This document shows, piece after piece, positions 60,234 through 64,000 of a DNA stretch of 64,000 nt. Origin of the DNA: RHKX01 sp963745755 (GTDB lineage: Bacteria > Actinomycetota > Thermoleophilia > Solirubrobacterales > 70-9); assembly GCA_963745755.1 (NCBI GenBank), contig CAVUYP010000001.1:248001-312000 (forward strand), read 5' to 3'. The translations under genes were made by a program, and so were the position numbers. The stretch's first letter is position 1. Every line of letters starts with the position of its first letter. The notes under the pieces were generated by a model, which worked only from the letters and a program-made list of their open reading frames with translations, made no database searches and was not told where the DNA came from.

Positions 60234-60910
60234 GTGAAGAAAGCAAGGCGCACCCGACGAACAACGCTGTTCGGGCTGAGCGAGAGCCAGTTGCTGCCCC
60301 TCGCTCTGCCCGGCACGCCGAGAGAGATAGCGGCGGCGAACGAAAGGCTGCACGCCGCGTGGCAACGGTTCCGCGAGCTGAAGGCAGAGGCCAACAACCT
60401 GCGAGCGCAAGCCAAAGCGGCACCAAGCCATGACGAGCTGGCCGCCCAGGCAGCCATCGATGCGGGTGAGCCGGTGCCAAAGCCCACCGCAGCCGGCAAG
60501 GAGCAAAGGGCCGCCGAGGCCCACCGCAATGTGGTGGCATCCGAGCAGGTGGTGAAGGCCCGGACGCGGGATCTGTATGACGCGATGGAGGACAACCGCG
60601 CCGAATACCTAGCTGCTCGGGAGAAGGCGTTTGACAAGGCGCGCGGCGACCTTGCTGAGTTGGTGCAGCGAATTCTGGCCTGCCTGCCGCGCCTTGAAGC
60701 CGAGGAGGGACTACTGCTGGCGGCGAAGCGCTGGGAGAACAACCCCAACGCACCGATGAATCTGGCTAGCCGCGACCCGGAAGCGGTAATCCAGCGCCGG
60801 TACGACAAGGCCGTGACAGCTGCCCGCAAGGCACGGCCTGAGGCCCAGGTGGGGCGAACCGCACCTCGTTGCTTGGCGCGCTCGTGGTGCTGTTGGAGCA
60901 GGGAGGGTGA
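60234..60910 (+). CDS. Coiled-coil protein of the element (frameshift near the end)
   Basis: GTG 60234 follows GAAGGAG (60221-60227). Residues 1-200 are Ala/Glu/Arg-rich and helical, with long coiled-coil character: PREIAAANERLHAAWQRFRE, LKAEANNLRAQAKAAPSHDE, HRNVVASEQVVKARTRDLYD and REKAFDKARGDLAELVQRIL. The open frame runs on to 61049, but a one-base shift near 60855 gives GGANRTSLLGALVVLLEQGG and a stop at 60908-60910, a more natural ending. Function unknown. Confidence 0.55.
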
Positions 60911-61070
60911 GTCGGTGTGGCAGGCCAATCCGCCGGCAGATTTCCAGCGGGGGAGGGGGGTACCCCCGACGCGACTCACAGGGGGATCGGGAGGGGCTGC
61001 GGCGGCGCGCGCCGGCCAACCCAACGCGGGGGGTCCGTACGCCTGCTAGCGACTGTGGTTGCCGTCTCCG
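60911..61070. other. Short spacer with inverted repeats
   Basis: Contains GTGAGTCG (60907-60914) and its complement CGACTCAC (60972-60979), and a GGGGGTACCCCC palindrome in between. It may form a hairpin between the two convergent genes. Confidence 0.4.
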
Positions 61071-61538
61071 CTATGGCCTCTTAGTCACCTCGATCGAGAG
61101 ATTGTGAATCTCGGTGTTGTTGGGCGCATGGTCTCGATCAGAAAGTGCCAAAAGGATGGAGATGATTCCAAGCAGCACGGAAATCCAAGCGGCCAAGGCC
61201 TCCTTGGATCGCACCCCATCCAGCCATGGAAAGTTCGTGGAGACCTGAGGCATTTCTGCACGGAGCGTCGCGAGGGTTTGCTCAACAGGGGCTGGCTCTT
61301 GCTGGAAGCGCTGGAGGAGCAATTGAAGCCGATGCAGGTCAGCGTCATCGCTATCTGCCAACAAACGGATACTGCTTTCAACCGCGGTGTAGAAGCCATC
61401 AACAGCGCGTCCGGTCCCACCGCATTCAGGGCAGCGCATCGAGACGTTCTTGAGCGAGACGCTGGTGCCGGGTCCGAGTTCAATGCCTCCCGCGCCAAAG
61501 ACCACCCCGCAGTCGTCGCAAACGAACGGAACGTGCAT
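61071..61538 (-). CDS. Zinc-ribbon membrane protein
   Basis: 155 residues from ATG 61538: MHVPFVCDDCGVVFGAGGIE, then SMRCPECGGTGRAVDGFYTA gives a CxxC...CxxC zinc ribbon. A helical segment (LHRLQLLLQRFQQEPAPVEQ) and one membrane helix (ALAAWISVLLGIISILLALS) follow, with a short tail. Such proteins are seen in actinobacterial genomes and elements; function unknown. It is intact and reads opposite to the rest of the element. Confidence 0.65.
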   Translation of the reverse strand: MHVPFVCDDCGVVFGAGGIELGPGTSVSLKNVSMRCPECGGTGRAVDGFYTAVESSIRLLADSDDADLHRLQLLLQRFQQEPAPVEQTLATLRAEMPQVSTNFPWLDGVRSKEALAAWISVLLGIISILLALSDRDHAPNNTEIHNLSIEVTKRP

Positions 61539-61770
61539 GGCCTGAAGACTAGTAACCGCTGGTGCGTCCAGGCGGGATCGTTAGGATGGCTTCGCAAACG
61601 CAAATGCCCCCGCGTCGTGCAACCGACCGGGGGCGTGGCGCCCGAGGTACAAGCTCAGGCGCGGTTTCAGGCTAGAGCGCCTGAGGCCCGCTTTGGGACT
61701 TCCCCGGTGCCTAAGACGGAGGAGGTACAAGCATGCCCCGTAATCAGATCCTGTCCGGCGCAGCAAGCTA
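61539..61770. other. Divergent spacer upstream of the integrase gene
   Basis: Holds a 7-bp GCCCCCG/CGGGGGC inverted repeat (61606-61612, 61628-61634). No gene is seen. Confidence 0.35.
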
Positions 61771-63023
61771 ATGGCCGTCAACACGGGGAACAGGGCCGTT
61801 GGCAGCGTGCTCGAGCCCTAAAAGGAAGGTCGGGCTTGGGCACTGCGCTTCAGGGCCTACGGCAAGCGCCGATACCTTCGGCTCGGCACAGCTAAGGAAG
61901 GATGGAACCGACAGCGGGCCGAGGCGGAGCTGCGGCACATTCTCGCTGACGTAGAGCGGGGGCTTTGGAAGCCTCACGAGTCCCCGGTGATCGCGCCGCC
62001 GTCTGATGTGCCGACTTTCCACGAGTTTTCGAGCACGTGGTTGGCCGGGCGCGTAGGCGAACTGCGACCGCGGACAATCGCGGACTATCGGTGGGCGCTG
62101 AGCTACCACCTGCTCCCGGAACTTCAGCACCATCGGCTCGATCAGATCACCGTCGCGGTGGTCGATAACTACAAGGCCAAGAAGCTCGAGGAAGGCAAGT
62201 TAGGACCGGCGCAGATCAACAAGACGCTGAAGCTGTTGGCGCAGATCCTCGATATGGCGATCGAATACGAGTTGCTTGACCGCGCCAACCCTGCTCGAGG
62301 CCGACGCCGGCGGGTCAAGGAACCTAAGCCGCAACGCACTTGGGTTGAGGCCGAGCAGCTAATGGCCCTCCTCGATGCCGCGGCCCCGACAATGCGTCCC
62401 GTCATTGCCACGCTGGCAGGCGCTGGGCTGAGAGTCGGGGAGGCCGTAGCCCTGAATTGGCGGGATGTGACCCTCGAACCGGAACGTTGATCGTCCGCAG
62501 TTCGAAAACTCGATGCCGGCACCGGGAGGGAGGTGGATATGCCAGCGGGCCTAACCGAAGCTCTGAGCGAATGGCGCGCCGCCCGGCGTACCTGCGGCCC
62601 GGCCGACCCAGTGCTGGTAACCCGCGCCTCCCGCCGGCAAACGGTCACGAACATTCCGAGCCGATCCGGATCAAGGCGACGATCAAGGCGGCCAACAAAC
62701 TCCTAGCCGAGCAGGAGATTGAGCCGATCAGTAGCAGCGTGACGCCACATTCGCTGCGCCGGACCTGACGCCAGCATCAGGGCGGCCGCCGGCGACCACC
62801 CCGTTTACATCGCCGAGCAGCTCGGCCACGAAGACCGGGTTTCACGTTCCGCGTCTATCAGCGGTCCGCCAAGCACCGCGATCGACTCTCTGGCGACCAC
62901 CTCGCCGCCTATGATCGGGCACTGTCATGGGCAGCCATGGGCAGACAGAGCACCCTCGAGGCAGATGAGGGTGGGGGTATGTCCCCTGCGGCAACGGCCA
63001 TAAACCGCACTATCAAGCCGTAA
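61771..63023 (+). CDS. Tyrosine recombinase (integrase) of the element (frameshifted)
   Basis: Composite from ATG 61771 to TAA 63021-63023, with slips near 61825, 62480, 62640 and 62765. N-terminal AP2-like part RAWALRFRAYGKRRYLRLGT; core-binding domain PTFHEFSSTWLAGRVGELRP, RTIADYRWALSYHLLPELQH; catalytic domain with Arg I in AGAGLRVGEAVALNWRDVTL, box II TPHSLRRT (HxxR) continuing YASIRAAAGDHPVYIAEQLG, H in LGHED and the Tyr in FTFRVYQRSAKHRDRLSG. The whole catalytic set can be recovered. The stop is 12 bases before the tRNA-Met gene. The closest relatives I know are in Actinobacteria (Thermoleophilia-type). Confidence 0.75.
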
Positions 63024-63034
63024 ACCCCTAATCC

Positions 63035-63108
63035 GGGCCGGTAGCTCAGCTGGTTAGAGCAGCGGACTCATAATCCGTAGGTCCCTGGTTCGAGTCCAGG
63101 CCGGCCCA
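63035..63108 (+). tRNA. tRNA with CAU anticodon (Met, or Ile2)
   Basis: A 74-base cloverleaf: GGGCCGG/CCGGCCC acceptor, D-arm AGCTCAGCTGGTTAGAGC, anticodon loop CTCATAA (CAT), T-arm CCCTGGTTCGAGTCCAGG. Sequence alone does not separate elongator Met from lysidine-modified Ile2; the GCGGACTCATAATCCGTAGG arm is the form often seen for both. Integrase genes lie on both sides, so its 3' end is a likely att site. Confidence 0.9.
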
Positions 63109-63197
63109 CTAGAAAAGCCCCGCTAATCGCCATGTTTGGCGGTTGACCACAAACGGCGAGAAAGCCGACTGCAACGATTCTGCAACCCTTTGGCCGC

Positions 63198-63665
63198 TCA
63201 GTCGACGACGAGCGCCGCAATCGTCGCCGCGGCGTCCTCCTGCAAGCCCGGCATGACGTGCGAGTAGACGTCGAGCGTGAAGCTCACCGTGGCATGGCCG
63301 AGCCGCTCGGAGACGACCTTCGGATTCACGCCCGCCTGAAGCGCCAGGGACGCCCAGGTATGCCGGAGGTCGTGCAAGCGGATCCGGGGCACGGTGAACT
63401 GAGCTACGGCGTCCTGAAAGGGCTGAAGCGGCGTCGAGCCGATCCGCTCGACGACTCGCCGGACGTTGAGATCGTAGGAGATGAACGTCGACGGCCGGAC
63501 GGTGGCCCGGATCGCCGGCAACCATTCGTCCTCGAGGAACGCCGCGAGAGTGAGCTTGTCCGGCGTGACGTACTCGCCGCGCTGCAAGCGGCCGAGAATC
63601 TCGACGCGGGCAGCAAACGTGTATCGGCTGCTTCCCGAGCCAAGTTCCCCCCGCTCTCTTTCTAC
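63198..63665 (-). pseudogene. Second integrase, internally deleted
   Basis: One open minus-strand frame reads YTFAARVEILGRLQRGEYV, LTLAAFLEDEWLPAIRATVR, PSTFISYDLNVRRVVERIGS, then directly PRIRLHDLRHTWASLALQAG and VNPKVVSERLGHATVSFTLD with the Tyr in VYSHVMPGLQEDAA. In the related actinobacterial integrases about 200 residues stand between the core-binding part and the HxxR box; these, with the first catalytic Arg, are missing, as is most of the N-terminal AP2-like domain. No credible start codon precedes it. It is probably inactive. The 3' end is 90 bases from the tRNA-Met, the standard position for an integrase of an element inserted there and extending rightwards. Confidence 0.65.
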
Positions 63666-63676
63666 CAGTAGTAAGA

Positions 63677-63695
63677 GTGTCGCAGGGTGCGACAC
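63677..63695. promoter_or_regulatory. Palindromic operator-like site between divergent genes
   Basis: Perfect 8-bp arms GTGTCGCA (63677-63684) and TGCGACAC (63688-63695) around GGG. It lies exactly in the divergent interval between the second integrase and the zinc-finger gene, where a repressor of an integrative element would bind. Confidence 0.45.
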
Positions 63696-63995
63696 AACGG
63701 GGGGAAGCTGTTGAACTTCCCTCGCCGTTCCTGGCCGACAAGCCTCCCGTCGCTCGGATCGCCCCTCTCGGAAACGGCTTGTACCTGCCCGGAGCCCGAC
63801 CCGATCCGAATCGGCAAGACCCGTCGGTGCCGTAGTTGCGCCGGGATCGTCGAGCGCCAAGGACGGCTAGACGCGGGACCGACGCCACCGAATAGGAAGC
63901 AGGAAGACGCCGGCCCCGGTGGCAAGCAAACGGCCGAAGCCGACCTCAGCTTCGCTGGACCACCCGAAACTCCACCAGGAGGGGGAAGGCGATGA
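63687..63995 (+). CDS. Small zinc-finger-like protein of the second element
   Basis: 102 residues from GTG 63687 (a TTG at 63711 is an alternative): KLLNFPRRSWPTSLPSLG, then TACTCPEPDPIRIGKTRRCR with SCAGIVER, giving CxC...CxxC spaced 14 residues, a probable zinc-binding module. The tail is Pro/Gly-rich. The stop overlaps the next ATG (ATGA at 63992-63995), which supports a real operon. Function unknown. Confidence 0.5.
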   Translation: MRHNGGKLLNFPRRSWPTSLPSLGSPLSETACTCPEPDPIRIGKTRRCRSCAGIVERQGRLDAGPTPPNRKQEDAGPGGKQTAEADLSFAGPPETPPGGGRR

Positions 63996-64000
63996 GCCTC
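63992..64000 (+). CDS. Start of a gene cut by the window end
   Basis: ATG 63992 follows AGGAGGGGGAAGG and overlaps the preceding stop. Only MSL is visible. Confidence 0.5.

Overview
The window looks like a chromosomal segment of a planctomycete of the Pirellulales type. The evidence is planctomycete-specific content: a DUF1592/DUF1552 (PSCyt-type) pair, a giant DUF11/DUF4214 protein with an N-terminal LEPR-XLL-like motif, LRR membrane proteins with the usual planctomycete N-terminal helix, and a 23S-5S operon with tRNA-Ile and tRNA-Ala but no adjacent 16S. GC is high throughout. Many conserved genes are broken by single-base indels. These are dense at 1-13, 27-28, 32 and 58-63 kb and nearly absent at 33-36 and 41-46 kb, so I treat most as sequence errors and give composite genes.

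Layout. 1-16.4 kb: a Tad (Flp type IVb) pilus locus: pilin, PAP2 phosphatase, methyltransferase, prepilin peptidase, CpaB, secretin CpaC, CpaE/TadZ, CpaF ATPase, TadB, TadC, then secreted and TPR accessory proteins. 16.4-19.5 kb: a two-subunit TPP enzyme, a family 2 glycosyltransferase, a sugar isomerase/epimerase-like protein and a small PLDc_N-type membrane protein. 19.8-21 kb: DUF1653 and DUF6398 proteins. 21-25.4 kb: a roughly 1,470-residue surface protein with nine DUF11 repeats and DUF4214 modules. 25.7-31.5 kb: LRR, HEAT and small membrane proteins. 31.5-35.7 kb: the DUF1592/DUF1552 pair. 36.1-40.5 kb: a truncated aldolase remnant abutting the rRNA terminator, then 5S, 23S, tRNA-Ala and tRNA-Ile, all on the minus strand. 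41-46 kb: a TlpA-type thioredoxin, a BON-like secreted protein and a lipoprotein. 46.2-52.8 kb: a TPR protein, TolQ/ExbB, ExbD and a membrane-anchored terpene-cyclase-fold protein, probably an energised envelope module. 53-53.9 kb: three tandem TatA-like genes.

54-64 kb is accessory. It starts at a tRNA-Val with an integrase remnant beside it and runs past a tRNA-Met. It carries a Stealth-like transferase, a remarkable sulfotransferase-glycosyltransferase-methyltransferase fusion, and, from about 58.3 kb, a remnant integrative element (5'-truncated DUF3631 gene, HTH protein, coiled-coil protein, zinc-ribbon protein, tyrosine recombinase) that resembles actinobacterial elements. A second, internally deleted integrase lies on the other side of the tRNA-Met. 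Whether the last 6 kb is transferred DNA or an assembly join cannot be decided from the sequence alone.

The most unusual items are the three-enzyme fusion at 55.4-57.6 kb, the TPR/ExbB/ExbD/cyclase-fold cluster, and the alternating two-type DUF11 repeat protein.
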